Of a stretch of DNA of 64,000 nucleotides, positions 35,037-43,273 are shown in pieces (the stretch's first letter is position 1; each line of letters starts with the position of its first letter). The translations under genes were made by a program, and so were the position numbers. The DNA is from Paenibacillus xylanexedens (GTDB taxonomy: Bacteria; Bacillota; Bacilli; Paenibacillales; Paenibacillaceae), in NCBI RefSeq assembly GCF_017874615.1, contig NZ_JAGIKV010000008.1:124001-188000 (forward strand), in the 5' to 3' direction. The notes beneath the pieces are model-generated. The model did not search any database. It had not been told where the DNA came from and saw nothing but the letters and a program-made list of their open reading frames with translations.

Positions 35037-35092
35037 GGGTTGCGGACAAACCAAAGAGCAGGTGTTTGCCAGATTCACAGACACTTCATGAA

Positions 35093-35686
35093 CTACAGTG
35101 AATTATTAATGATTTCTGTGAAGGGCTTCATGTTGTACGTATCATCCTGAATCCGCCATTCTCCCTGATCCTGCAAAAAGGTGATATCGCCCGATAACGG
35201 AATAGACTTGAACTCCTTGCCGTTCTCGTCTGTAAATTTCAGATCTAGCGTGTACTCCACAAGAATCCAGTCGCTCTTGTTATCTTTGATCTTGGTTTGT
35301 ATATTTTCAGGATGCAATTTCGCTTGTTCGATGTGTGCAACCTGAAGAGGCAAGACAATATATCGATTAGCCATATAAGCCTCATAATTCCTGGAGGTCA
35401 GGAACGGCTTCATGGTGTCTCCTTTGGCCAATAACCCTTCCATCTCTAACGTATCCTCATAGTCCTTGCCATCCACAGTGAGTTCTGTTGTCTTATACTC
35501 CAGTGACATTTCGAGCGCTTGTTGCTGCTCCTCCGCAGTCGCCTTCTGGTCCTCCGTATCACTTGGCTGTTCCGTTGCTGGTGGAGTGACGGGTTCAGTG
35601 CGTTCCGCTGGTTCAGATGGTGTACATCCCATTAACATGGCGGTGGAAAGAAATAATGTACCCATCACATAAGCCAACTTGCGCAT
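35093..35686 (-). CDS. Putative lipoprotein
   Basis: A 197-residue lipoprotein with signal peptide and lipobox AMLMGC (Cys21), a Pro/Glu/Thr linker (about 22-55) and a soluble C-terminal domain ending TFLQDQGEWRIQDDTYNM, a WxI/D ending seen in NTF2-like or nuclear-transport-factor-fold lipoproteins that carry a final strand pair (uncertain). GGGAGGG precedes ATG 35686. A promoter with a palindrome at its -35 lies upstream. Single gene; function unknown. Confidence 0.8.
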   Translation of the reverse strand: MRKLAYVMGTLFLSTAMLMGCTPSEPAERTEPVTPPATEQPSDTEDQKATAEEQQQALEMSLEYKTTELTVDGKDYEDTLEMEGLLAKGDTMKPFLTSRNYEAYMANRYIVLPLQVAHIEQAKLHPENIQTKIKDNKSDWILVEYTLDLKFTDENGKEFKSIPLSGDITFLQDQGEWRIQDDTYNMKPFTEIINNSL

Positions 35687-35722
35687 GGTTAATCCCTCCC
35701 TTTCTGGTCAGTATTACTCTCA

Positions 35723-35762
35723 ATTATCCCTTCAATAGGATATAATGTCCAGTTATTGGACA
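35723..35762 (-). promoter_or_regulatory. Promoter and palindrome of the lipoprotein gene
   Basis: On the minus strand TGGACA (35751-35746) and GATAAT (35728-35723) are 17 bp apart. The -35 is one half of the palindrome TGTCCA-N5-TGGACA (35746-35762), which may be an operator. Confidence 0.55.
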
Positions 35763-35855
35763 CATCTGAACAGGCATCCAGTGAATTACATCCATTGGGT
35801 GTCATCTTCATCATAGATTGTGTTATAGTCATCGGGAAGTGATTTGGAGGAGATA

Positions 35856-35918
35856 ATGATGATGATCAAAATTGCAACTGGACCAACTCTCGAAGGACAG
35901 CGCCTGCGGGTCCAATAA
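35856..35918 (+). CDS. Twenty-residue ORF with strong ribosome site
   Basis: GGAGG and 4 spacer bases precede ATG 35856; the frame reads MMMIKIATGPTLEGQRLRVQ and stops at TAA 35918, 36 bp before the acetyltransferase gene. An extended -10 (TGTTATAG, 35821-35827) lies upstream. It could be a leader peptide, or the surviving N-terminus of a lost RimJ-type acetyltransferase, whose family often begins LEGERLRLR. Translation is not proven. Confidence 0.4.
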   Translation: MMMIKIATGPTLEGQRLRVQ

Positions 35919-35954
35919 CTGCGTGTTTCCTTCAACAATGAAGGTGTGAAAGCT

Positions 35955-36815
35955 ATGTCAACTTATCAAGTCGTTCCTATGATCTATGATTCCAAGGAAC
36001 AGATTGAAGCTATTATTTTACTCGAACAACAATGTAAACAGCTTGATTCCATTCATCTGAAAGCAGACCTTGACCATATTAGCAAAAAAGACGGAGACCA
36101 TGCACTCCTCTGTTATCACCACGGTGATTTGGTAGGACTACTCAGTTGGTATCCATCCGACGGCGTAACGGGGAATATTAATGCCATCGTACACCCAGAT
36201 TTTCGTCGCCAAGGTGTGTTCAGCAGCCTACTGAAACGAGCCATCCTGGACATGAAACCACAAGGAATTAACCAACTCAGTTATCGCGTTCCTCAGGGCT
36301 TATCTCCGGGTGTTCATACTGCCCAATCCCTTGGAGCCATTTATGATCGTGCGGAGTACTCGATGCAACTTGTGAATGAAGTCCTTTCGGTTGTAGAGCC
36401 ACCTGAACTAACGTTGTCCGTGGCAGAAACCGAGGATATGGAGTTTATGGTCATTTGCTCCTCCCAAGCCTTTGGAGATTCGGAGGACTGGACACGCGAG
36501 TACTTTATGCAAACAAATGAACCCAGCCGAGTCACCTATATTGCATGGCAGAATCAACTGCCTGTTGGGCTGGTACGGGTCAACTCCATTAATGCAACAA
36601 CCGCATTTATTCATAACTTCTGTATCTTGCCTGCTTATCAGGGACAGAAACTGGGGCGCACTGCGCTTAGCATCCTGGTTGATCTCCTAAGGAAACAAAG
36701 TTACACAGATATTCGCTTATCCGTTGTTACCGAGAACAAACGTGCTTTTAATCTGTACCGCAGTGTTGGTTTTGAAGTGAATTCTGAGTATCACTATTTC
36801 AACGGTAGTTTATAA
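35955..36815 (+). CDS. GNAT-family N-acetyltransferase, tandem domains
   Basis: About 286 residues forming two GNAT folds. The N-terminal one has NAIVHPDFRRQGVFSSLL with the acetyl-CoA-binding R-R-Q-G-V/x loop; the C-terminal one has NFCILPAYQGQKLGRTALSI (Q-x-x-K/R-x-G) and SVVTENKRAFNLYRSVGFEV. Tandem GNAT proteins of this length occur widely in Bacilli; often only one half is active. The acceptor is unknown. The start ATG 35955 has AAGGTG 8 nt upstream; a GTG at 35946 overlaps that site. It is followed by a terminator. Confidence 0.85.
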   Translation: MSTYQVVPMIYDSKEQIEAIILLEQQCKQLDSIHLKADLDHISKKDGDHALLCYHHGDLVGLLSWYPSDGVTGNINAIVHPDFRRQGVFSSLLKRAILDMKPQGINQLSYRVPQGLSPGVHTAQSLGAIYDRAEYSMQLVNEVLSVVEPPELTLSVAETEDMEFMVICSSQAFGDSEDWTREYFMQTNEPSRVTYIAWQNQLPVGLVRVNSINATTAFIHNFCILPAYQGQKLGRTALSILVDLLRKQSYTDIRLSVVTENKRAFNLYRSVGFEVNSEYHYFNGSL

Positions 36816-36822
36816 AAGGCAG

Positions 36823-36868
36823 TAGAGAGAGATCGTTTTCCTCATTGGGAGATGGTCTCTCTTTTTAT
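36823..36868 (+). terminator. Terminator of the tandem acetyltransferase gene
   Basis: AGAGAGAGATC (about 36824-36834) pairs with GATGGTCTCTCT (36851-36862, two-base bulge), followed by TTTTTATAT. Confidence 0.65.
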
Positions 36869-37404
36869 ATATTGGAGAATTGAAAAATCAATTTATAACC
36901 ATCGAACGTTTGCCCGTACATCTCCCGATAGTTACCTTTAGTATAATTATCCACTGTTTTTCGCCAGAAAGATTGGCCAATCTTATTTTTCTCCGATGGA
37001 TTGGTGAACAACTCCCAGTTTCCTCTAAACATGCCGAAGATCGTCGATGCCACGTGTTCAGCAACGCCTACACCTCGAAACGGCTGCATCAGAAAGAAGT
37101 CATGTACAAAGAAATTCGTGCCTTGTGAACAATATGGCGGAGTAGCTATGAACGCAAAACCTGCCGGTATGCTATCCACAATCATGAGGAACGGATAAAG
37201 ACACTCCGGTTTTTCCCACCATATGTTCTGGACGTTATACTGATCCTGCAAAGTTATATAATCAGGACTTGGTTCGAAAATGCCATGTTCATTCGGGGTA
37301 TGCTCTCCACCCAGACCATAATGTCCAGATAGGTCATGAAGGTATAGTGGGTACATAATCACATACGCCTCGTCCTTATTCGTTAATTTCACTTCTATAT
37401 TCAT
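36865..37404 (-). CDS. GNAT-like acetyltransferase
   Basis: A 179-residue protein resembling single-domain GNAT acetyltransferases. Visible features are the strand PFLMIVDSIPAGFAFIATPP, the catalytic core strand NFFVHDFFLMQPFRGVGVAEH with the acetyl-CoA-binding Q/R-x-x-G-V/x-G loop, and a C-terminal part with WRKTVDNYTKGNYREM, typical of the predicted-acetyltransferase (COG5628-like) group. The substrate is unknown. The start ATG 37404 follows GAGGT at 8 nt; a GTG at 37419 lies further upstream. The gene converges with the tandem acetyltransferase. Confidence 0.8.
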   Translation of the reverse strand: MNIEVKLTNKDEAYVIMYPLYLHDLSGHYGLGGEHTPNEHGIFEPSPDYITLQDQYNVQNIWWEKPECLYPFLMIVDSIPAGFAFIATPPYCSQGTNFFVHDFFLMQPFRGVGVAEHVASTIFGMFRGNWELFTNPSEKNKIGQSFWRKTVDNYTKGNYREMYGQTFDGYKLIFQFSNI

Positions 37405-37545
37405 ATTCACCAACCTCACCAGATGATTTGAAAACTTATTTCAAGAACTCTCATCGCATATCCTAATACCGTCAATTTAATCGTACGCGTAGTTAACAAC
37501 CTCGAATATGTAAAAAACCTTTAATAACCATTCTTTATTCTTACA

Positions 37546-37582
37546 GGAAAAAGCCACATTCGATTGCTCGAACATGGCTTCT
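37546..37582 (-). terminator. Terminator of the CD3324-like gene
   Basis: AAGCCACATTCGA (37551-37563) pairs with TCGAACATGGCTT (37568-37580). On the minus strand the stem is followed by TTTTCC. Confidence 0.7.
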
Positions 37583-37588
37583 ATAGTT

Positions 37589-37858
37589 TCATCCCTTTTT
37601 GCAATACACAATTTTCTTGATGCTATCGATGGATAAACAGTATTGGTCCGCAAGCTGATCGATGGTTGTTCCGGCAGCAAAAAGCTGGCGGATCTCGTCG
37701 TTCCGCTCCCGGACAATCCTTCTGCCACCCGAATTCTCGCCCCACTTCTTGTGGGCATCCTTGGGCCTCGGAATATAGATCAAGCCACCAGAGATATGAC
37801 GCTGTATTTCTTTGAGTAATTCTTCCGGGAAGATTGTATCCGCATTAATATATTTCAC
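37589..37858 (-). CDS. CD3324-family small HTH protein (Mor-like)
   Basis: An 89-residue protein with the family pattern KYINADTIFPEELLKEIQ, GGLIYIPRP, KKWGENSGGRR and a C-terminal helix-turn-helix (RNDEIRQLFAAGTTIDQLAD, then YCLSIDSIKKIVY) like Mor/resolvase-type helices. Members occur in many Firmicutes as small putative DNA-binding proteins of unknown role. The start is GTG 37858 with AAGGAG 9 nt upstream; the ATG at 37918 would add 20 residues without a ribosome site. It is a single gene with its own terminator. Confidence 0.85.
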   Translation of the reverse strand: MKYINADTIFPEELLKEIQRHISGGLIYIPRPKDAHKKWGENSGGRRIVRERNDEIRQLFAAGTTIDQLADQYCLSIDSIKKIVYCKKG

Positions 37859-38129
37859 GTTGCTCCACTCCTTAAAAGTTAAAATCTTTAAGGCAGCAGA
37901 GTCGTACAATGAACACATTGGATATGCACTACAATGATATGGCGGAAATGGATTTCAAGCTCTATACAAACAACCGCCGTTGTTCATCGCATGGACTCTG
38001 CATAGAGCGGATCGTGAAACTTCTTATGAATCGAATCATGGTAGCCCCCCATTCAGTTAATCTTATTCGTGCTGAAGAACTTTTAACTGTCTATACCATA
38101 ATAAGGTTTACTTTCCTTCATGGCAAAAT

Positions 38130-39056
38130 CTACACGTCGAATCTGTAATATACCCCTGTTAATTCTTCTGATACGCTCCATAGCTTGTTTGAGATGTTAG
38201 CATCATATAATTTTTCGATGATCTTAGCGCTCTTGGGATAGCCCTTAGTGCCGCCCATACCGCTGGGAGCAATATACTCCCCTCCCGTGATCGTCGGATC
38301 TGCTGCAGCATATAAGGTAGGTAATGCCCCCATATGTGCCGGTTGACTAATGATTTTCAAAAGACTGCGCATGAATATATTGGTCTGTTTCCCCGAACCG
38401 AAGGAAAATAGATTGGTATGCGAAATTCCTGGATGAGCGGCGATACTCATGGAATCAATATGGGCGGAATTAAATTTATTCTGCAGCTCTCTCGCAAACA
38501 TCAGATTGGCTAGCTTGCTTTGACTGTAGAACTTCATGGGATTATATCCTTTGGAGCCATCTAAATTATTAAAATCAATCGCACCATTATGAGCTGCCAT
38601 ACTACTTACAGTGACAACTCTCGATTTCGGAGTAGAGATCAATCGAGGCAATAGTAGACCCGTAAGCGCAAAATGGCCTAGATGATTACTACCAAACTGT
38701 AATTCAAAGCCATCCTTCGTCAACTGGAATGGAGGGTTCATAATTCCTGCATTATTAACGAGAATGGACAAAGAATCGTATTGCTCAAGAAAAGCGGCTG
38801 CGAAATTACGGATACTAGCTAAATCGCTAAGGTCGAGCTGCATAACGATTACCTCTCCAGCTACATTCACAGACGATTTTATTTTATTAGCTGCCTCTTT
38901 ACCTTTTTCCAGATTACGAACTGCAAGGATAACTTTTGCGCCTTTTTCAGCTAACGCTAATGCCGTTTCATACCCTAAACCACCGTTCGAACCTGTCACA
39001 ATCACTACTTTATCGGATACAGTCGGGATGATGTCTTTAGTCCAAACTTCGCTCAT
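38130..39056 (-). CDS. Short-chain dehydrogenase/reductase
   Basis: A 308-residue classical-type SDR. The Rossmann motif IVTGSNGGLGYETA, the NNAGIMNPP motif, the catalytic serine region VVTVSSMAAHNG and the active-site YSQSKLANLMF (Tyr-x-x-x-Lys) are all present. It resembles the retinol-dehydrogenase/WW-oxidoreductase-like branch that uses NADP(H); the substrate is unknown. The start ATG 39056 is preceded by AAAGGTG at 9 nt; a GTG at 39068 lies inside that site. The frameshifted WYL regulator lies 60 bp upstream in the same direction, so both may once have been co-transcribed. Confidence 0.9.
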   Translation of the reverse strand: MSEVWTKDIIPTVSDKVVIVTGSNGGLGYETALALAEKGAKVILAVRNLEKGKEAANKIKSSVNVAGEVIVMQLDLSDLASIRNFAAAFLEQYDSLSILVNNAGIMNPPFQLTKDGFELQFGSNHLGHFALTGLLLPRLISTPKSRVVTVSSMAAHNGAIDFNNLDGSKGYNPMKFYSQSKLANLMFARELQNKFNSAHIDSMSIAAHPGISHTNLFSFGSGKQTNIFMRSLLKIISQPAHMGALPTLYAAADPTITGGEYIAPSGMGGTKGYPKSAKIIEKLYDANISNKLWSVSEELTGVYYRFDV

Positions 39057-39116
39057 TTGTCTACACACCTTTCTTATCTCTTCCTTGATACCCTAATATC
39101 CAGCGTTTGAAATCTT

Positions 39117-40024
39117 TTATCCCCCACCATACTGACTTAAACTCCGTTCCAGCATCCCTCTAACCTGCTGTTGCAGTTCGAGCGGAGACACCACCTTCAC
39201 TTCCGGCCCATAGGAGAGTAACTTCCGCGCTGTAAAAGAGAACTCCTCGGGTGGAACAAGTCCGCGCCACTCATGGCCTTCAACCGACTTGAACAACACA
39301 TCTGACGCAGCAATCCTTGCTCCAAATTCCGTGAAATGCAGCACCACTTCTACGCTTGCTCTATCTTCTTTGGTATCTAGCCATGCCTTCAGACTGGGAA
39401 CAGATTCATCCACCGATTCCATAACAGCCAACTGCTGCATGCGATCCACCCGATACAACAATACGCGATCCTTATTCCGGGCTGGCATGTACCAATGTCC
39501 CTGCTCATAGTAAATACCATAAGGGAAGACCTGGACTTTTTTATGCCCATTGCGGGCATGATACATAAATTCGATTTCTCTCTTTTCTACCGCTGCACCC
39601 AATATCTCGGTTGTTAAAGGCTCGGCATGCTCACCGGGATGCTGGACAAAGGTGATATGCTCCCTCATTCGCATAATCAGATCCTGTACATCTTCGGGCA
39701 AAGTAGAGAAATACTGCTCAGCCAGATGTTCCCGCATTGATCCATATGGAAAATCCGGGACTTGCTGTAGATATCCCAGCATCATAAACAGCCCTAATGC
39801 CTCCTGCTGTGTCAGTTGAAGAGGTGGCAAAATCCGATTAGGCAACACCCGATATCCTCCGTTCACGCCAACTTCGGTGTACAAGGGAAAACCAGCGCCT
39901 GCAATGCATCCAGATCTCGCTGAATGGTACGAACCGAGACGTCGAACCGTTCTGCCAGTTCCCTAGCAGTGAACTTCTGTCTGGAATCCATCAGGCGCAT
40001 GATGGCCAGTTTCCGATGATTCAT
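39117..40024 (-). pseudogene. WYL-domain (DeoR-like HTH) regulator broken by a frameshift
   Basis: The N-terminal frame (40024-39863) encodes a complete HTH_11 helix-turn-helix: KLAIMRLMDSRQKFTARELA, then FDVSVRTIQRDLDALQAL. It then reads VFPCTPKLA and stops. The other frame continues directly as GFPLYTEVGVNGGYRVLP and runs through the WYL domain (about residues 130-230, with FMYHARNGHKKVQVFPYGIY and HWYMPARNKDRVLLYRVDRM) to 39117. One missing G in the GCGCTGGTTTTCCC stretch (about 39886-39900) explains it. The repaired protein would be about 302 residues, the normal family length. It is a recent frameshift or a sequencing error. It is divergent from the DHFR-like gene, its likely target. Confidence 0.8.
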
Positions 40025-40052
40025 GAATTCAACATCCTAACTACGTCAACTT

Positions 40053-40080
40053 TTGTCATAGTTAAAGTGTATCATACATT
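40053..40080 (+). promoter_or_regulatory. Promoter of the DHFR-like gene
   Basis: TTGTCA (40053-40058) and TACATT (40075-40080) are 16 bp apart, leaving a 13-20 nt leader. The short shared region with the WYL regulator favours regulation by it. Confidence 0.5.
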
Positions 40081-40099
40081 GTAGAAGGGAGCGATGAAC

Positions 40100-40660
40100 A
40101 TGTCTGATAACAAAACAATTTTGTACATTGCCATGAGTTTGGATGGATATATCGCAAGACTGGATGGTTCGGTAGATTGGTTATTTGATGTGGAGGGTGA
40201 CGGAGGAGATAACGGATATACTGCCTTTTATGAAACGATCGGTAGCGTTGTTATGGGACGTTATACGTATGAAGAGGTGCTCACACTTTCCGAAGATTTC
40301 CCCTATGCGGATCGGCCAACATATGTGCTTTCTCGCTCGGAACAGCCGCCCGCTCCGAATGTACAGTTTACAACCGAGGAGGTAGATACACTCATTCCCC
40401 AGTTAAAACAAACTTCTGATGGAGACGTGTGGATTGTGGGTGGCGGCATATTGGTTCAAGCTGTGTTAGCCAAAAAATTACTGGATGAGATTGAAGTCGC
40501 CATCATTCCCAAAATTCTTGGTGAAGGCATCCCCTTATTCCCGACAGGCACTGTGCCCAGTCACTTCAAAATGGTCCGGACCCAGACGCTGGGACAGATC
40601 ATTTCGATTCGTTATGAGGTACAGAACAGCGGCACAGTGAATACACCACCGAATGTCTAG
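40100..40660 (+). CDS. Dihydrofolate-reductase-family protein (RibD C-terminal-like, YyaP/YwjB type)
   Basis: A 186-residue protein with the RibD-C/DHFR fold: ILYIAMSLDGYIARLDGSVDWL at the start (quoted in outline), VVMGRYTYEEVL, VWIVGGGILVQAVL (the dinucleotide-binding glycine loop) and IPKILGEGIPLFP near the end. Proteins of this group reduce pterin-like or unknown substrates with NADPH and are not the housekeeping dihydrofolate reductase. The start ATG 40100 has GGGAG at 8 nt; the ATG at 40094 is too near. WYL-type regulators are often divergent from such genes. Confidence 0.85.
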   Translation: MSDNKTILYIAMSLDGYIARLDGSVDWLFDVEGDGGDNGYTAFYETIGSVVMGRYTYEEVLTLSEDFPYADRPTYVLSRSEQPPAPNVQFTTEEVDTLIPQLKQTSDGDVWIVGGGILVQAVLAKKLLDEIEVAIIPKILGEGIPLFPTGTVPSHFKMVRTQTLGQIISIRYEVQNSGTVNTPPNV

Positions 40661-40673
40661 ATGAGTAGAAAAG

Positions 40674-40762
40674 GGAAAGACCATTCTTGTGATAAAGGGA
40701 CACCATAAAGTTAGACACCATCTAACCACTGGGGTACCCGTTCATGAAAGAGTGGTCTTTCC
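40674..40762. terminator. Nested inverted repeat between convergent genes, IS-like interior
   Basis: GGAAAGACCATTCTT (40674-40688) and AAGAGTGGTCTTTCC (40748-40762) pair with one mismatch; inside, GTTAGA-CACCA-TCTAAC forms another stem (40710-40726). It can serve as a terminator for both neighbours. The inner AAAGTTAGACACC resembles the ends of IS3-family (IS150-group) elements, so it may be a relic. No transposase frame is present. Confidence 0.5.
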
Positions 40763-40778
40763 ATTACCATGTTTCAAG

Positions 40779-41903
40779 CTATCCTATCATTCCTCGTACA
40801 TATTCCGCTAAAACCTCTGCCGTCCTACGGTGAGATAACTCGCCTGGATGGGTGCGCGCCCCTACCGTCTCTTCGGTTGTATCGGGAAGCTGGATAATCG
40901 TAACCTTACGATCTCCTGTCCCCTTTGTATACGAATCAACCGCACGGTAGATGGCAGACATCATAGGGAAACCAAGCATGCCATAAGCCCATACGAGATG
41001 TGCCGCCGGATTGTTTTTCCGAAGTTTGAACAGGAACTGTTCCACCGCTTTCTCAAAAGCAGCCAGATCCTCTTCATGATACGTACCATCTTCATTTAAA
41101 CGCTGCTTGTACACCTTGCCCGTGTCGGGGTCTTTCCACTCAGGTGACTGGAACGCACCTCCATCATTGCTACCCAGGTTCACGACCACCACATCCGGCT
41201 GCCACGAACCAAAATCATGCTCATCTCCTGCACCTAACGCACCGTTACGTTCACCAGTAAGCAGGCCACAGACCTGTTCATAATAATCAGGAATGTTGCC
41301 CTTCGGATTGTTATCCCAGCTTGTCAGCACACCCCAGCCACTTTGTGAGATGACCCGATATTCTGCATTCAATGCCTCTGCTGTCATAAACGTATAATTA
41401 TGTATGGCGCTGAACCACATCGGAATCCAATCTTCCTCCGCTTTAGCTCCAATCGCACCTTCGCCAGATGTAATACTGTCACCAATGAACTCGATCTTGT
41501 ACGGTTTTTCCTGCACAGGCAGGAACGCTCCATCCGATTTCACCGCATGAATCTGCAAGGCACAACCCGGGTCACCACTCATCGCTTGAACATCTTTGAC
41601 GATCCGTACATTCTTCACCACATCTGCGTTCATACCTCGGAATACACAGACCCAATACCTTCCCGCCGTTAACATCTGTCTGCTCACCGGAACACCGTTA
41701 ATCAGAATGCTGATCCATGACTCATACATGTCATACTGCGACTCTACCTCAACCCATATTTCGGAGCCCTGTACATTGAGTTCAACTGCACTCCCCGTCC
41801 AAAATAACGTCAACGGCGATCGCTCTCCAGTTGTTCTGCCATGCACTTTAAGATTTCCGATCTCAGGCAGAGCATATACCTTTAAATTCTCATTAGATAT
41901 CAC
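40779..41903 (-). CDS. SGNH/GDSL carbohydrate esterase, CE2-like
   Basis: A 374-residue protein with an N-terminal jelly-roll domain (about 15-125) and a C-terminal SGNH hydrolase domain (about 130-374). The catalytic Ser lies in IEFIGDSITSGEGA, the oxyanion Asn in VVVNLGSNDGG, and the catalytic His near RTHPGELSHR. The two-domain order matches CE2 acetyl-xylan/glucomannan esterases, which remove acetyl groups from plant polysaccharides. There is no signal peptide, so it should act on imported oligosaccharides, like the GH30 enzyme. The start is GTG 41903 behind AGGAGG at 8 nt. It is a single gene. Confidence 0.85.
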   Translation of the reverse strand: MISNENLKVYALPEIGNLKVHGRTTGERSPLTLFWTGSAVELNVQGSEIWVEVESQYDMYESWISILINGVPVSRQMLTAGRYWVCVFRGMNADVVKNVRIVKDVQAMSGDPGCALQIHAVKSDGAFLPVQEKPYKIEFIGDSITSGEGAIGAKAEEDWIPMWFSAIHNYTFMTAEALNAEYRVISQSGWGVLTSWDNNPKGNIPDYYEQVCGLLTGERNGALGAGDEHDFGSWQPDVVVVNLGSNDGGAFQSPEWKDPDTGKVYKQRLNEDGTYHEEDLAAFEKAVEQFLFKLRKNNPAAHLVWAYGMLGFPMMSAIYRAVDSYTKGTGDRKVTIIQLPDTTEETVGARTHPGELSHRRTAEVLAEYVRGMIG

Positions 41904-41967
41904 GGTGCAAACCTCCTACGTTTGGCTCAGATTATAAGCAGGCTCTCTACATGCCTCGGATGTACGC

Positions 41968-42336
41968 TTAACTGATATTATGCAACTTTTGAAGCGCTTC
42001 ATCTTTGTTTTTCAAAAAGAAAACATGCTTGCCATTGTTGCACTCATAGATGAAATCTCTCAAGCTCTTGCTGTTATGTCCTTCGAAATCTCCCACAATA
42101 GCAAGCTTAACATGATAGTTCACGTACTTCTGCAAAATCTCGCCTGCAAGCTTGGTTTTCAGTTCGAAGAACTCTTCCGTGATGTTCGATTTGTCGATAA
42201 TGAGCTTATCGGCATCATCGCTATACCTTACCGAAGCCATCAAATCCAGTGCATCTTGAGCATTGTTGATGACGATACCATCACTTTCAATAATGGCGAC
42301 CTTGGAATTGCCTTGCTGATCAATGGTTATGTTCAT
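41968..42336 (-). CDS. DUF4180-domain protein
   Basis: A 122-residue soluble protein with the DUF4180 pattern: GIVINNAQDALDLMASVRY, LIIDKSNITEEFFELKTKLAGEIL (in outline), KLAIVGDFEG and SKSLRDFIYECN with a final KDEALQKL. The family resembles the STAS/SpoIIAA-like fold and often sits beside regulators; its role is unknown. The start ATG 42336 has GGAG 8 nt upstream; a longer frame from 42360 overlaps that site. Single gene. Confidence 0.85.
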   Translation of the reverse strand: MNITIDQQGNSKVAIIESDGIVINNAQDALDLMASVRYSDDADKLIIDKSNITEEFFELKTKLAGEILQKYVNYHVKLAIVGDFEGHNSKSLRDFIYECNNGKHVFFLKNKDEALQKLHNIS

Positions 42337-42487
42337 TTCACTTTCTCCTCTCCTGGACATCGTTTCTTTATAATATCTCGTAGTTTTATAATAAAAAGCA
42401 ATAATCGTAGAGTGCGTTCAATCATTAGCGTGATTCCTTAACTTCGAGTTGTCCTTTCTTAGTAGTTATATACTGTAATTCATATGA

Positions 42488-42493
42488 TATAAT
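42488..42493 (+). promoter_or_regulatory. Candidate -10 of the NUDIX gene
   Basis: TATAAT lies 55 nt before the start; a weak TTATAT stands 16 bp upstream (42466-42471). The rest of 42337-42548 shows nothing else of note. Confidence 0.4.
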
Positions 42494-42548
42494 GGGGTTA
42501 TTTCCTAACTAAACTAAATCTCGTGACTTGCGAAGAAAAGAGGATTCC

Positions 42549-43166
42549 ATGGACACAAAGTGGCTAGAATGGGCAAAACAGATTCAAGCTATCTCACAAA
42601 CAGGTTTAACCTATGCCAAGGATGTTTATGATATCGAGCGATACGAGGAATTGAGGCGCATTAGTATTGATATCTTAAGCAACTATACTTCTGTTAACAA
42701 AGAGAAAATATCACTTACATTTGCAAGTGATTCAGGTTACGCAACGCCTAAAGTCGATATTCGCGGTGTTGTTTTCAGGGAAAACAAAGTGCTCTTGGTT
42801 CGAGAGAAAATAGATGGGGCATGGGCATTACCAGGAGGATGGAGTGACATCGGCCTCTCACCATCAGAAGTAGCTGTGAAAGAAATTAAAGAAGAATCCG
42901 GTTTTGATGTTGTGCCGATGCGGTTGTTAGCAGTATTGGACAAAAAATTCCATGGACACCCACCTGAGCCTTATCACGTATATAAGATGTTTATCCGCTG
43001 TGACATTGTGGGAGGGCATGCGGAAACAGGTGTAGAAACCAGCGCAGTTGATTTTTTTGCTATCGACGCTTTACCTGAACTATCATTGGAAAGAAATACG
43101 TTGGAACAAATTAAAATCATGTTTGAATTTCTTGAACAACCAGATAAAGAAGTCATTATGGATTAA
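42549..43166 (+). CDS. NUDIX hydrolase with N-terminal helical domain (YjhB-like)
   Basis: A 205-residue enzyme: an N-terminal helical domain (about 1-60, WLEWAKQIQAISQTGLTYAK) and a NUDIX fold. The NUDIX box is GGWSDIGLSPSEVAVKEIKE ending EESG; the usual Glu of GX5E is Leu and the usual Arg of REUXEE is Lys, as is common in this ADP-ribose pyrophosphatase-like subgroup. It probably hydrolyses a nucleoside diphosphate derivative. The start ATG 42549 has AGAGG close upstream; a TTG at 42528 is less likely. Confidence 0.85.
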   Translation: MDTKWLEWAKQIQAISQTGLTYAKDVYDIERYEELRRISIDILSNYTSVNKEKISLTFASDSGYATPKVDIRGVVFRENKVLLVREKIDGAWALPGGWSDIGLSPSEVAVKEIKEESGFDVVPMRLLAVLDKKFHGHPPEPYHVYKMFIRCDIVGGHAETGVETSAVDFFAIDALPELSLERNTLEQIKIMFEFLEQPDKEVIMD

Positions 43167-43186
43167 AATAATAACCCCTTCGACTT

Positions 43187-43240
43187 GCCCGTCTTTGGTG
43201 AAGTGACCTCGACACCGCCGATGGTCACCTTCCCGGGTTT
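43187..43240. terminator. Hairpin between NUDIX and response-regulator genes
   Basis: GTGACC (43203-43208) and GGTCAC (43223-43228) with flanking CCCG/CGGG form a stem; GGGTTTTC follows on the plus strand. The two neighbouring genes converge here. Confidence 0.4.
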
Positions 43241-43273
43241 TCATATCCTCCAACAGACAGAGGCAATGATGCC

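Noticed and set aside
37909..38148. Plus-strand open frame of 79 codons between the CD3324-like and SDR genes
   Set aside because: No ribosome site, no recognisable protein features, and it overlaps the end of the SDR gene on the other strand.
40714..40764. Minus-strand 17-codon frame MERPLFHERVPQWLDGV inside the nested inverted repeat
   Set aside because: It lies within the stem-loop, has no ribosome site, and is better explained by the repeat.
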